64,000 nt of DNA from JAKFEE01 sp036675815 (GTDB lineage Bacteria > Pseudomonadota > Alphaproteobacteria > Rhodospirillales > Magnetospirillaceae), in contig JAKFEE010000001.1 in assembly GCA_036675815.1 (NCBI GenBank), forward strand, positions 6,694 through 70,693, in the 5' to 3' direction. Positions 43,451 through 51,477 of the stretch are shown piece by piece. Under the pieces are notes generated by a model. The model ran no database searches and was not told the origin of the DNA. It saw nothing but the letters and a program-made list of their open reading frames with translations. How positions within the stretch are numbered: the first letter of the stretch is position 1; each line of letters starts with the position of its first letter. The translations under genes and the position numbers were made by a program.

Positions 43451-43719
43451 TCATCGTGTCCTACAGGCCAGCACCGCCGCAAAGCGCAGTCCGAATTGCG
43501 GACAATGGAAACCAGATGATGGCCGCTGGGCCCCCAGGTGCCGGCGAGCCAATTCTTGACCGTGCGCTCGCTGGCCCCGGTCCACTTCATCACCGTCTTG
43601 GTCGCCTGATGCGAGCCGCCCAGTTCGGTCCGCAGCGCGGCGGCGATCGCGGCCGCGTATTCGGCGCCATTCTGGATATGCGTGCCATTCGGCAATGTCC
43701 TGCCCTTCTTCGGCAACAT
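43451..43719 (-). CDS. HTH protein divergent from the serine recombinase (probable frameshift near its end)
   Basis: From ATG 43719. Seen: YAAAIAAALRTELGGSHQAT then KTVMKWTGASERTVKNWLAG and GPSGHHLVSIVRNSD, a DNA-binding helix-turn-helix of the kind found beside recombinases in alphaproteobacteria. As sequenced the frame continues to 43204 with Arg/Pro-rich non-protein-like content that overlaps the DUF4383 gene. One frame change near 43480 instead gives ALRFAAVLACRTR and a stop at 43451, which looks natural. The call assumes this shorter product of about 90 aa. It lies 120 bases from the divergent recombinase and may regulate it. Confidence 0.55.
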
Positions 43720-43839
43720 TCTTCCGCCGCTCCACGGTTAGAAAGATGATCGAGTGGAGACGGTAGGCCCGAGGCGTGCCGCTGTCGGCTCGAACGCGCC
43801 GACGGGACGAGCACTCGCGGCCGGAAAGGATCTGCGGGA

Positions 43840-45414
43840 GTGCGGAACGGTCGGCGGAAGGATGGCGACGATCGCGGCGCCGGGTCGGGGACGGGCCGGC
43901 GCGCCGCCGAATACGTACGGATGTCGACGGAGCACCAGAGGTACTCGACCGAGAACCAGGCGGAGGCGATCCGCCGGTATGCCGCCCAGCGCGGGATCGA
44001 CGTGGTCCGGACCTATGCCGACGAGGGGAAGAGCGGGCTGCGGCTCGACGGACGGGATGCGCTGAAGCGGCTCATCGACGATGTGCAGACCGGCCGCGCG
44101 GAGTTCGACACGATCCTGGTCTACGACGTCAGCCGCTGGGGGCGATTCCAGGACGCTGACGAGAGCGCCTACTATGAATACATCTGCAAGCGCGCCGGCT
44201 TGTCGGTGCAGTACTGCGCCGAGCAGTTCGAGAACGATGGCAGTCCGGTCTCGACCATCGTCAAGGGCGTCAAGCGGGCGATGGCCGGCGAGTACAGCCG
44301 GGAACTGTCGGCCAAGGTCTTCACCGGCCAGTGCCGGCTGATCGAACTCGGGTTCCGGCAGGGAGGCGTGCCCGGCTACGGGCTGCGCCGCCGCCTGCTT
44401 GACCAGAGCGGATCGCCCAAGGGCGAACTGGTCCGCGGCGAGCACAAGAGCATCCAGACTGACCGTGTCGTGCTCGTGGCAGGGCCTCCCGAGGAGGTTA
44501 CCACGGTCCGCTGGATGTACGAGGCCTTCGTCACGGAACGGAAGTCGGAGCGCGAGATTGCCGACATCCTGAACGCCAGCGGCGTGAAGACCGACTTCGC
44601 TCGCGCCTGGTCGCGCGCCACCGTGCATCAGGTGCTGATCAACGAGAAATACATCGGCAACAACGTCTGGAACCGCGTCTCCTTCAAGCTGAAGAAGAAG
44701 CGCGTGCGGAACCTGCCCGAGACGTGGGTTCGCGCCAACGGCGTGTTCGAGACCATCGTCGATCCCCGCCTGTTCGCGGCGGCGCAGGCCATCATCCAGG
44801 CGCGGTCGGTAAGGCTGAGCGACGACGAGATGCTGTCGGCGCTGCAGCAGCTGCTCTCGCAGGAGGGGGCGTTGTCCGGCCTGGTGATCGACGAGGCCGA
44901 GGGCATGCCGTCCAGTAGCGCCTACCGGTCCCGTTTCGGCAGCCTGCTGCGCGCCTATTCCCTGATCGGCTATCGGCCGCGCCGTGACTATCGCTACATC
45001 GAGATCAACAGGCAGCTGCGCCGTCTGTATCCCGAAGTCGTCGCCGCCGTCATCGACGGGCTGCGCGAGGCGGGCGGGGATGTCCGGCAGGACGGGGAGA
45101 CGGATCTCCTGCATGTCAACGCCGAGTTCACCGTCTCGGTGGTGGTTGCCCGCTGCCGGCAGACCGCTGCAGGTGCGTACCGGTGGCGCCTGCACTTCGA
45201 GGCCAGTCTGCTCGCGGACATAACCGTCGCCGTCCGGATGGACGGCGCCAATCGCCAGCCGCTCGACTACTACCTGCTGCCACGGATCGATCTGAGCGCG
45301 CCGCGGCTGCGGCTTGCCGAGGACAACGGGCTGTCGATCGACGCCTACCGCACCGACACGTTGTCCCCCTTGTTCAAGCTGGCCGCCCGCACCCCGATCC
45401 AGGAGGCCGCCTGA
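43840..45414 (+). CDS. Large serine recombinase
   Basis: About 524 aa from GTG 43840 with AAAGGA upstream. N-terminal resolvase domain: catalytic Ser in AAEYVRMSTEHQRYSTENQA near residue 29, VVRTYADEGKSGL, ILVYDVSRWGRF (with the catalytic Arg in SRWGR) and IVKGVKRAMAGEYSRELS. The recombinase domain follows, with VPGYGLRRRLLD, WMYEAFVTERKSEREIADIL and ATVHQVLINEKYIGNNVWNR. No Cys-rich zinc ribbon is seen; the C-terminal ~150 residues are a domain I do not recognise. The stop overlaps the next ATG (TGATG), so it is cotranslated with the two ParB-like genes. It probably mobilises its own element; no att repeat was identified. Confidence 0.92.
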   Translation: MRNGRRKDGDDRGAGSGTGRRAAEYVRMSTEHQRYSTENQAEAIRRYAAQRGIDVVRTYADEGKSGLRLDGRDALKRLIDDVQTGRAEFDTILVYDVSRWGRFQDADESAYYEYICKRAGLSVQYCAEQFENDGSPVSTIVKGVKRAMAGEYSRELSAKVFTGQCRLIELGFRQGGVPGYGLRRRLLDQSGSPKGELVRGEHKSIQTDRVVLVAGPPEEVTTVRWMYEAFVTERKSEREIADILNASGVKTDFARAWSRATVHQVLINEKYIGNNVWNRVSFKLKKKRVRNLPETWVRANGVFETIVDPRLFAAAQAIIQARSVRLSDDEMLSALQQLLSQEGALSGLVIDEAEGMPSSSAYRSRFGSLLRAYSLIGYRPRRDYRYIEINRQLRRLYPEVVAAVIDGLREAGGDVRQDGETDLLHVNAEFTVSVVVARCRQTAAGAYRWRLHFEASLLADITVAVRMDGANRQPLDYYLLPRIDLSAPRLRLAEDNGLSIDAYRTDTLSPLFKLAARTPIQEAA

Positions 45415-46304
45415 TGCACCCGCGCCGTATCGAGATGATCCCCATCTCGCGCATCACCGTGCTGAACCCCAGGGCGCGCAACAAGCGCCAGCACCGCGAG
45501 ATCGTCGACAACATTGAGGTGGTCGGCCTGAAGCGCCCGGTTACGGTGAGCCGCCGGCCGGGAGTGAACCCGCCACGCTATGACCTGGTTTGTGGTGAAG
45601 GACGGCTGGAGGCGTTCCGGATGCTCGGCGCCACCGAGATCCCGGCGATCGTCATCGACGCGCCTGAGAGCGATTGCCTGGTAATGAGCCTCGTCGAAAA
45701 CATCGCCCGGCGTCAGCATCGCGCGATCGATCTAATGCAGGAGATCGGCAGCCTGCACGGTCGCGGCTACAGCGACGCCGAGATCGCGCGGAAGGTCGGC
45801 GTCACCGCCCAGTGGGTCGGCATGATCGTGACTCTGCTCGAACGCGGCGAGGAACGGCTCGTGGCCGCAGTCGAGACCGGCATGATCCCGGTCAGCTTTG
45901 CCGTCGACATCGCACGGGCGGAGTCCGCCGACATCCAGAGCGTGCTGATGGACGCCTACGCCGCCGGGAAGATCAAGGGCAAGAAGCTGACGGCCATCCG
46001 GCGCATGCTCGAGCAGCGCCTGAAACGCAGCAAGAGCGTTCCGGACAGCGGGTTCGGGCGGCGCAACGCCTCGCGACGCATGACGGCGGCCGATCTCATG
46101 CGCGTGTACCAGCGCGAGGCCGACAAGCAGAAGCTGCTCGTCAAGAAGGCCGACTACACGCAGACGAAACTGCTGTTCCTGGTCGAGGCCCTGAAGGAAC
46201 TGCTGGCCGACGAGGGATTCGCCACCCTGCTGCGGGCGGAAGGGCTCTCGACCATGCCGCGGGCGTTGGCGACGCGCATGGCCGGGGAGGCGTCACGTGG
46301 CTGA
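45414..46304 (+). CDS. ParB/Spo0J-like protein, first of a pair
   Basis: About 296 aa. N-terminal ParB-like fold: MIPISRITVLNPRARNKRQH, LKRPVTVSRRPG, DLVCGEGRLEAFRMLGATEI (the CEGRLEA block, like the CTPase C motif GERR of ParB) and MSLVENIARRQHRAIDLMQE. Then the HTH domain (SDAEIARKVGVTAQWVGMIV) and a C-terminal charged helix. Start ATG 45414 overlaps the recombinase stop. Coupling to a recombinase rather than to parA suggests a role in the element's own recombination or maintenance instead of chromosome segregation. Confidence 0.88.
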   Translation: MHPRRIEMIPISRITVLNPRARNKRQHREIVDNIEVVGLKRPVTVSRRPGVNPPRYDLVCGEGRLEAFRMLGATEIPAIVIDAPESDCLVMSLVENIARRQHRAIDLMQEIGSLHGRGYSDAEIARKVGVTAQWVGMIVTLLERGEERLVAAVETGMIPVSFAVDIARAESADIQSVLMDAYAAGKIKGKKLTAIRRMLEQRLKRSKSVPDSGFGRRNASRRMTAADLMRVYQREADKQKLLVKKADYTQTKLLFLVEALKELLADEGFATLLRAEGLSTMPRALATRMAGEASRG

Positions 46305-47247
46305 TCGGAGGGAGTCGGGCGCCGACATCAGGCTGTCGTTCGAGAGGCAGACGATCACGCTGCCGCTGACGGCGATCGTGCCTCTCAAGGCGCTGCGGGC
46401 GGGAATGAAGCAGAGTAAGAAGTACGCGCAAATCCTGGCCTCCGTCCGCGCCATCGGTTTGGTCGAGGCACCGGTCGTCGCGCCGGACCCGGGCCGGCCC
46501 GGAAGCTACTTCCTGCTTGACGGACTGCTGAGGATCGAGGCGCTGAAGGACCTGGGAATCACCGAGGTCGAATGCCTGATCTCCACCGACGACGAGGCGT
46601 ACACCTACAACAAGCGGATCAACCGGCTCGCCGCGGTCCAGGAGCATCGAATGATCGTCCGGGCAATCGAGCGGGGCGTGCCGGAGGAGCAGATCGCCGT
46701 TGCGCTGGGTCTCGACATCGTCTCGGTCAAACGGCGGTTCAAGATGCTCGACGGGATCTGCCCGGAGGTCGTCGAGCTTCTGAAGGACACGGCCTGCCCG
46801 CTGGCCGTCTTCGACATTCTGCGGCGGATGGCGCCGCTGCGCCAGATCGAGGCCGCCGAATTGATGGCCGGCCAGAACAATTTCACCGTGATCTTCGCCA
46901 AGGCGCTGCTTGTGGCCACGCCCGACGAGCAACTCGTCGATCCTCGCAAGCGCAAACCCGCGAAGGGCCCGTCGGCTTCCGCGGAGCAGATGGCGCGGAT
47001 GGAGCGCGAGCTCGTCAGCCTGCAGAACCAGATCAAATCGGTGGAGGACAGCTACGGCGTCGACAACCTGCATCTGACGGTGGCCAAGGGCTATGTGGCC
47101 AGGCTGCTTGGCAATCCGCGGATCGTGCGGTGGCTGAGCCAGAATCGGCCCGAATACATTCCGGAGTTCGAGAGCATCGCCGAGATCGAGTCCATTCCGG
47201 CGGCCGTGGCCGGCGCCGAGCGGCAGACGGGGACCCGGACCCGATAA
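46297..47247 (+). CDS. ParB-like protein with RepB-type C-terminal domain, second of a pair
   Basis: About 316 aa from GTG 46297, overlapping the previous gene by eight bases. N-terminal ParB-like domain: LTAIVPLKALRAGMKQSKKY, IGLVEAPVVAPDPGRPGSYF and LLDGLLRIEALKDLGITEVE, then ISTDDEAYTYNKRINRLAAV. HTH-like GVPEEQIAVALGLDIVSVKR. The C-terminal half (LVSLQNQIKSVEDSYGVDNL, LTVAKGYVARLLGN) resembles RepB-C. The canonical GERR/ENL motifs are altered (LDGLLRIEAL), so CTP binding is doubtful. It closes a recombinase-ParB-ParB operon. Confidence 0.85.
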   Translation: MADRRESGADIRLSFERQTITLPLTAIVPLKALRAGMKQSKKYAQILASVRAIGLVEAPVVAPDPGRPGSYFLLDGLLRIEALKDLGITEVECLISTDDEAYTYNKRINRLAAVQEHRMIVRAIERGVPEEQIAVALGLDIVSVKRRFKMLDGICPEVVELLKDTACPLAVFDILRRMAPLRQIEAAELMAGQNNFTVIFAKALLVATPDEQLVDPRKRKPAKGPSASAEQMARMERELVSLQNQIKSVEDSYGVDNLHLTVAKGYVARLLGNPRIVRWLSQNRPEYIPEFESIAEIESIPAAVAGAERQTGTRTR

Positions 47248-47393
47248 GCGCGGGGACCGCGGGAGACGCCGTCGCGAGAGGCGGATCGAGCGCGGGGGTG
47301 GGGATGGCGGCGAACCCGTCGGAGCCCACCGAGGCCGGCCCCATACGGTCGGCAATCAGCAGGAAGGCGGCTGGCAACGCCGGCCAGCCGCCT

Positions 47394-47630
47394 TCAGCTT
47401 GATCTGGCACAAGCCCGCGCCTGGTCCCGCATCACCTGGTAGTCCATCAGCATCTGCTCGATCGCCGAGCCATTCGGCAGCGGTTCCAGTTCCCCCGCCG
47501 CCCGCGCCAGAAACTCGCGGCTATACGCCGGCACCGGCGGACACGGTCCGTCAGAAGCTGCCGTCGTGCAGCCGCCGAGCAAGATCGTTGCGATCGCGAG
47601 GACGGCGCATGGCGGCTTCCAGTTGGGCAT
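47394..47630 (-). CDS. Rz1-like outer-membrane spanin lipoprotein
   Basis: About 78 aa. Signal with lipobox: KPPCAVLAIATILLGGC, Cys near residue 21. The mature part is Pro-containing (GPCPPVPAYSREFLARA) and ends in a short helix. The first 80 bases overlap the i-spanin gene (47551-47790) in another frame, the typical overlapped arrangement of Rz/Rz1. Together the two fuse inner and outer membranes at lysis. It is the last gene of the prophage late operon. Confidence 0.8.
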   Translation of the reverse strand: MPNWKPPCAVLAIATILLGGCTTAASDGPCPPVPAYSREFLARAAGELEPLPNGSAIEQMLMDYQVMRDQARACARSS

Positions 47631-47790
47631 GTTGCACCTCGATCGTGGTTTTCATGCGCTCGACCCGCTCGGCGTTGCGACCGGCCTGCCTGGTGCCGAA
47701 CAGCACCGCGGCGACGGCGCCGGCGGCGGCCAGCCAGCCGAGCAGGGCTAGGGCATGGCGGAGCAGCAACGGCTGGAGCAGCGCCCACAT
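47551..47790 (-). CDS. Rz-like inner-membrane spanin
   Basis: About 79 aa from ATG 47790, whose first codon overlaps the lysin stop by one base (TGATG). An N-terminal membrane segment (HALALLGWLAAAGAVAAVLF) precedes a periplasmic charged helix (AERVERMKTTIEVQHAQLEA), which is the type II Rz layout. Its 3' end overlaps the Rz1-like gene. The open frame continues upstream far beyond this ATG but is only a shadow of the lysin and of the holin frame. Confidence 0.78.
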   Translation of the reverse strand: MWALLQPLLLRHALALLGWLAAAGAVAAVLFGTRQAGRNAERVERMKTTIEVQHAQLEAAMRRPRDRNDLARRLHDGSF

Positions 47791-48467
47791 CAGCGCAGTC
47801 CCCGGCGGCGGTCGTCGATGCGCGCCCACAGCATCACGCCGAGCCCGAGCAGGGTCACGGCCAGCAGCGCCCATTTCGCGGCATCGAGCGTCGGCGCCAG
47901 GTCGGCCAGGGTGTCCTGGGCCGGGCCGATGGCCTGCTGCAGGGCGTCGACTCCGGCGAGGCCGAGCGTGCCGGTGGCGGCGGCCTGGCCGCCCTTGACG
48001 GTGCGACTCTCGGACAGCGGCTTTCCGGGCGGCAGCACGCCGGCGCGGGCCAGCGCCGCGTCGATCTCGGCGTCGGTGTAGGGCTGGCAGCCGTTCTCCA
48101 TGCGGATCATCGCCAGCAGCACGGGCTTCAGATCCGCGGCGCGATGGAAGTCGAGCGGCTGGTCCGGGTCGAAGCCGCTCTCGCGGCTGACGAAGGCGAC
48201 GTAGCGGGCGGTGTCGTTCTCGGACGGCGGCGCCCACAGCGCCACCAGCCGGGCGATGCTGTCGGCGCCGCGTCGGTCGTGATGGGCGACGATCAAGACG
48301 GCGGCGGCGCGCAGGCCCCAGATGGCCGTCTCGAACTGCTCGAACTCGCCGTCGCAGTTCTCGGCCGGCGCCACCCGGCCCTGCCACTTGTTGGCCGGGT
48401 TCAGGCGGATGTTGAGCGGGTTGTGGTTGCGGATGCCGCGCGGCGGCGGCGCGGAAGCGACCGGCAT
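47790..48467 (-). CDS. Phage peptidoglycan hydrolase-like protein with C-terminal membrane segment
   Basis: About 225 aa. The N-terminal domain opens PPRGIRNHNPLNIRLNPAN, typical of phage P5-like structural lytic transglycosylases, with ENCDGEFEQFETAIWGLRAA and ENDTARYVAFVSRESGFDP following. A linker leads to one C-terminal membrane segment (AKWALLAVTLLGLGVMLWA). It sits between the holin and spanins and should be the lysin. The membrane tail suggests membrane anchoring or a pinholin-like release. It is not a T4 lysozyme type; the exact bond cleaved is inferred. Confidence 0.75.
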   Translation of the reverse strand: MPVASAPPPRGIRNHNPLNIRLNPANKWQGRVAPAENCDGEFEQFETAIWGLRAAAVLIVAHHDRRGADSIARLVALWAPPSENDTARYVAFVSRESGFDPDQPLDFHRAADLKPVLLAMIRMENGCQPYTDAEIDAALARAGVLPPGKPLSESRTVKGGQAAATGTLGLAGVDALQQAIGPAQDTLADLAPTLDAAKWALLAVTLLGLGVMLWARIDDRRRGLR

Positions 48468-48508
48468 GGGATGTCTCCGGGTGAGTGATTGACGATGGGA
48501 AAAGGCGA

Positions 48509-48837
48509 TCAGCCGTCGGCGTCGCGGATGCCGGCCTTGCGCTCGGCCCAGACCTGGACGGCCTCGATGGTGCGCGGCCGAGATAGGACACCGCGGCGAT
48601 GAAGCCGGCGGCGGTCATGCCGGCGAGCTTCAGCCACTCGGCGGCGCCGCCGGCGACCACGCCCATGCCGATGGCGATCATCAGCTCCCAGACCAGCTTC
48701 CATGACCAGAAGCGGCGCCGGCCCTGGCGCACCAGATTGGCGTGGTACAGGCCGCGGCCGATCAGCGCCCACCACAGGGCCCAGACGAAGCCGGCAAGTG
48801 TCTGCTGCATCTCCGGCGGAAGATTGCGCCAGGGCAT
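48509..48837 (-). pseudogene. Phage holin gene (LydA-like) with a one-base frameshift
   Basis: From ATG 48837: QTLAGFVWALWWALIGRGLY, then RRFWSWKLVWELMIAIGMGV, then GMTAAGFIAAVSYLG. After SYLG the frame runs on into Arg/Pro-rich shadow sequence. Restoring one C near 48576 (coding GGCCG to GGCCCG) gives GPRTIEAVQVWAERKAG and a stop at 48509, the expected holin ending of about 108 aa with three hydrophobic helices. Either the holin is mutated, blocking timed lysis, or a C was lost in sequencing. It lies between DUF2793 and the lysin. Confidence 0.75.
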
Positions 48838-48883
48838 GGGAGGTCCTTTCGTGAAGGAGGCGGACTCGGGCCGGTCGGACGGA

Positions 48884-49834
48884 TCAGCCGCGCAGCAGTT
48901 CCACCAGGACGCTCTGCAGGATGATGCCATTGCTGCCGGTGCCGGCGGTGCCCCACTGCGCCGTAACCGTGACGGGCTGCGCCTGGGCGAAGTCCAGGGT
49001 GCCGGTGAAGGGCGCGGCGGCGTTGGTACCGAAGCTCGACAGGGCCGTCGGCTTGCCGACCTGGGCGTTGAGGGCATCGCGGTTGGCGACCTGGGCCTGC
49101 GCCGACAGGCTGGCGGTGGTGGTCGCCGAGCCGGAGAACACCAGGGTGCCGCCGACGCGGATGCGCATGGTCTTGCTGGTGGCGCTGTTCGGGTAGGACC
49201 ACACCGCGGTCACCCGCAGCAGATCGTTGGGGCCGAGCGCGTCGGCCGGGATGGCGAGGCTGTAGAGCGTGGCCTCGGCGGTGTCGGCGTCGGTCTTGGT
49301 GGCGCCGGTGTGCTGCCGCCCCAGCACCTCGACCGGATTGAGGTAGGTCCAGCGCGCCGCGCCGGCAGCGTTGCCGCGGCACACCCACATCAGGTCGCGG
49401 GCGCTGTTGTACCAGAGCTGGCCCAGCGGATACCCGTCGTCGGTGGCGTCGGGGTCGCGCGTCGTGGCGACGGTCTGCGGCAGGTTGGCGACCAGCGCCA
49501 CCTCGCGCCACGTGCCGGCATCGCGCAGGAACAGCCTGGCCTCGTCGGCCACCCACATGGCCATGCCGGCAGGCGGGGCAACGAACACCCAGGCACCGGC
49601 CTGGAACACGGCGAGATTGCCCGACTGCCCGGCCCAGACGCCGCCGGCGCCGGCGGCGACGAGGTAGACGTCACCCTCGGCCGGGCTCGCCGGCGCCGCG
49701 GCCAGGTCGCGGTCGCGGACGTTCACATGCGCCAGGGCGTCGAGCAGCGACAGGGCCTGGTTGTGCGTGACTTCCTTCTGCGCCTGGCTGGCGACCAGGA
49801 AGGGCAGGCCAAGGCGCGGCGTCTGGTCGGTCAT
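48884..49834 (-). CDS. DUF2793 phage tail/fibre-associated protein
   Basis: About 316 aa. The N-terminal domain opens PRLGLPFLVASQAQKEVTHN then QALSLLDALAHVNV and PAEGDVYLVAAGAGGVWAGQ, the DUF2793 signature, and VADEARLFLRDAGTWREVAL follows. The rest is beta-rich with Thr/Ala-rich strands and ends as a trimer-like fibre tip. Start ATG 49834 forms an ATGA overlap with the upstream tail gene. It is probably attached to the tail tip. A fragment of a related gene is embedded at 21392-21475. Confidence 0.85.
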   Translation of the reverse strand: MTDQTPRLGLPFLVASQAQKEVTHNQALSLLDALAHVNVRDRDLAAAPASPAEGDVYLVAAGAGGVWAGQSGNLAVFQAGAWVFVAPPAGMAMWVADEARLFLRDAGTWREVALVANLPQTVATTRDPDATDDGYPLGQLWYNSARDLMWVCRGNAAGAARWTYLNPVEVLGRQHTGATKTDADTAEATLYSLAIPADALGPNDLLRVTAVWSYPNSATSKTMRIRVGGTLVFSGSATTTASLSAQAQVANRDALNAQVGKPTALSSFGTNAAAPFTGTLDFAQAQPVTVTAQWGTAGTGSNGIILQSVLVELLRG

Positions 49835-51477
49835 AGGCTGGCCTCCGCGGGCAGGCCGCGCCCGACGCGGGCGCTGACCTGGTAGACGCGCACGGCGAGT
49901 GCGGTCTGCGGCGCGCCGAAATCGGCGATCTGCTGCGCCGCGCTGTAGGTGGCGGACGGCGCCGTCAGGCCGACGAAGGAGCGCTTGACGCCGCCACCGT
50001 CGAGGATCTCGACATCGTACTGCTCGCGTTCCTCGGCCAGTGGCACATCGGTGCCGTCGCTCCAGCCGCCGCCGATGCGCGTCCGCCGCACCCAGGACAG
50101 CAGCCAGTCGTCGCCGCTGCGGCGGCCGCGCACATGGCAGGGGGCGTAGGGCTTCATGCTGGTGCCGCGGAAGGTGAAGGGAATGCCGGCCTGGCTGTCC
50201 TGCGCCAGGCTGACGGTGATGCCCTTGAACTGCCGTTCCCGGCCGAGGACGGACAGCGCGAGCGGCACCCGCACGAGGTCGTAGGAGGTGAGCAGCAGGA
50301 AGGCCTCGCCGGCGCCGTGGACAGCGATGGCGTGCTCGCTGCCCCGGCGGCCGCGCAGCAGGCCCGACAGCAGGTAGGTGTCCGGCGCGGTCAGCACCGC
50401 GTCGCGGAACTGGATGATCTCGCGCCCGACCAGCGCGGCGTTGGCGCCGTTCAGCACCGCCGCCCGGCCGCGGCTCTCCAGCTGGCCGTGGTTCAGCACG
50501 ACGGTCAGGCTGTTGGCCTCGTCCCAGACATGGGCCGCGCCGTCGCCGAGCACTGTCTGGCAAGTGCCCCAGGTCGCCGGGCCGCGCAGATCGGCCAGCG
50601 CCTGGAAGCTGGCGCCGTCGTCGCTGGACAGGTACAGCACCGCGCCGCGCCAGCGGTAATTGGTGTCGGCCCCGAGGAAGGACGCCGCCACATAGATGCC
50701 GCTGTCGTCGTCCCCGTCGCGCAGTGCCGGCACGTCCAGCAGGAACAGCACGGTGTCCGGGATCACGCGGAAGACGTTGCCGCGGCCGATGTCCGCCCCC
50801 TCGGACTCCGAGGTCAGAACCTCGGGATCGTCCGGGACGGCCTCCATGCGGACCAGCAGGCCCGAGGCGTCGGTCTTGAGGATGCGCAGGGTGCGCGTGG
50901 TGCCGGCAGCGGTGACGGTCACGACATCGCCGGGCTGCACCCAGGCGAAGCGCGCCGTCGTCTGGAACATCACGGCCTCGCGCTGCACCCAGGCGTCATA
51001 CAGCAGGGCGTCCGCCAGCCGGCGGGCCTGCTGGTCGCCGATGGCCAGGGGCAGGTTCACCGTCATGGCGTTGACGGTGTTCCCGACCATGCGCCTGGCC
51101 GACTGCGTGCCCGAGCCCCAATCGGCGGAGCGGGCGACGTAGGCTACTTCCACGCGCCTGGGCAGGTCGGCCTCTTGCGACCTGGTGACCATCAGCGTAG
51201 CCGACCCGGTGGCCGTGTCCATCGGCACCAGATCGTCTTCCCCGATGGTGGCGACCGGTTCGCCGCCGCGCGGGGTGAAGCGGACCTTGCCGTCCCCCTC
51301 GGCCACGTCCAGCATGAACGCCACCAGCAGAGGTTCCAGGCTGGCGCGCGCCGTGCCGAAGCTGGTCACGATCATGCCGTCCAGCTTGCCGTAGACAGCG
51401 GAGACGTCGATGTCGGTGTCCGGGTCGAGCCCGGCGCGTTGCGACAGATCGGCAATCAGCGTGCGAACGTCAGGCAT
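49831..51477 (-). CDS. Phage tail-hub protein, C-terminal part of a GTA-megatron-like protein
   Basis: About 548 aa. Seen: LIADLSQRAGLDPDTDIDVS, LVPMDTATGSATLMVTRSQE, GNTVNAMTVNLPLAIGDQQA, VQPGDVVTVTAAGTTRTLRI and LLRGRRGSEHAIAVHGAGEA. These fit the Phage-tail_3 and C-terminal domains of the large GTA TIM-barrel/hub protein, which is usually one gene of 1,200 aa or more. Here the N-terminal part is a separate gene at 52852-54489 and an alginate-lyase-like gene lies between. Start ATG 51477 overlaps the lyase stop by eight bases. It forms the tail tip. Confidence 0.82.
   Translation of the reverse strand: MPDVRTLIADLSQRAGLDPDTDIDVSAVYGKLDGMIVTSFGTARASLEPLLVAFMLDVAEGDGKVRFTPRGGEPVATIGEDDLVPMDTATGSATLMVTRSQEADLPRRVEVAYVARSADWGSGTQSARRMVGNTVNAMTVNLPLAIGDQQARRLADALLYDAWVQREAVMFQTTARFAWVQPGDVVTVTAAGTTRTLRILKTDASGLLVRMEAVPDDPEVLTSESEGADIGRGNVFRVIPDTVLFLLDVPALRDGDDDSGIYVAASFLGADTNYRWRGAVLYLSSDDGASFQALADLRGPATWGTCQTVLGDGAAHVWDEANSLTVVLNHGQLESRGRAAVLNGANAALVGREIIQFRDAVLTAPDTYLLSGLLRGRRGSEHAIAVHGAGEAFLLLTSYDLVRVPLALSVLGRERQFKGITVSLAQDSQAGIPFTFRGTSMKPYAPCHVRGRRSGDDWLLSWVRRTRIGGGWSDGTDVPLAEEREQYDVEILDGGGVKRSFVGLTAPSATYSAAQQIADFGAPQTALAVRVYQVSARVGRGLPAEASL

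Noticed and set aside
48884..50563. A longer DUF2793 gene starting near 50563
   Set aside because: The upstream 240 codons are Arg/Gly-rich shadow of the tail-hub gene. ATG 49834 gives the family start and an ATGA overlap.
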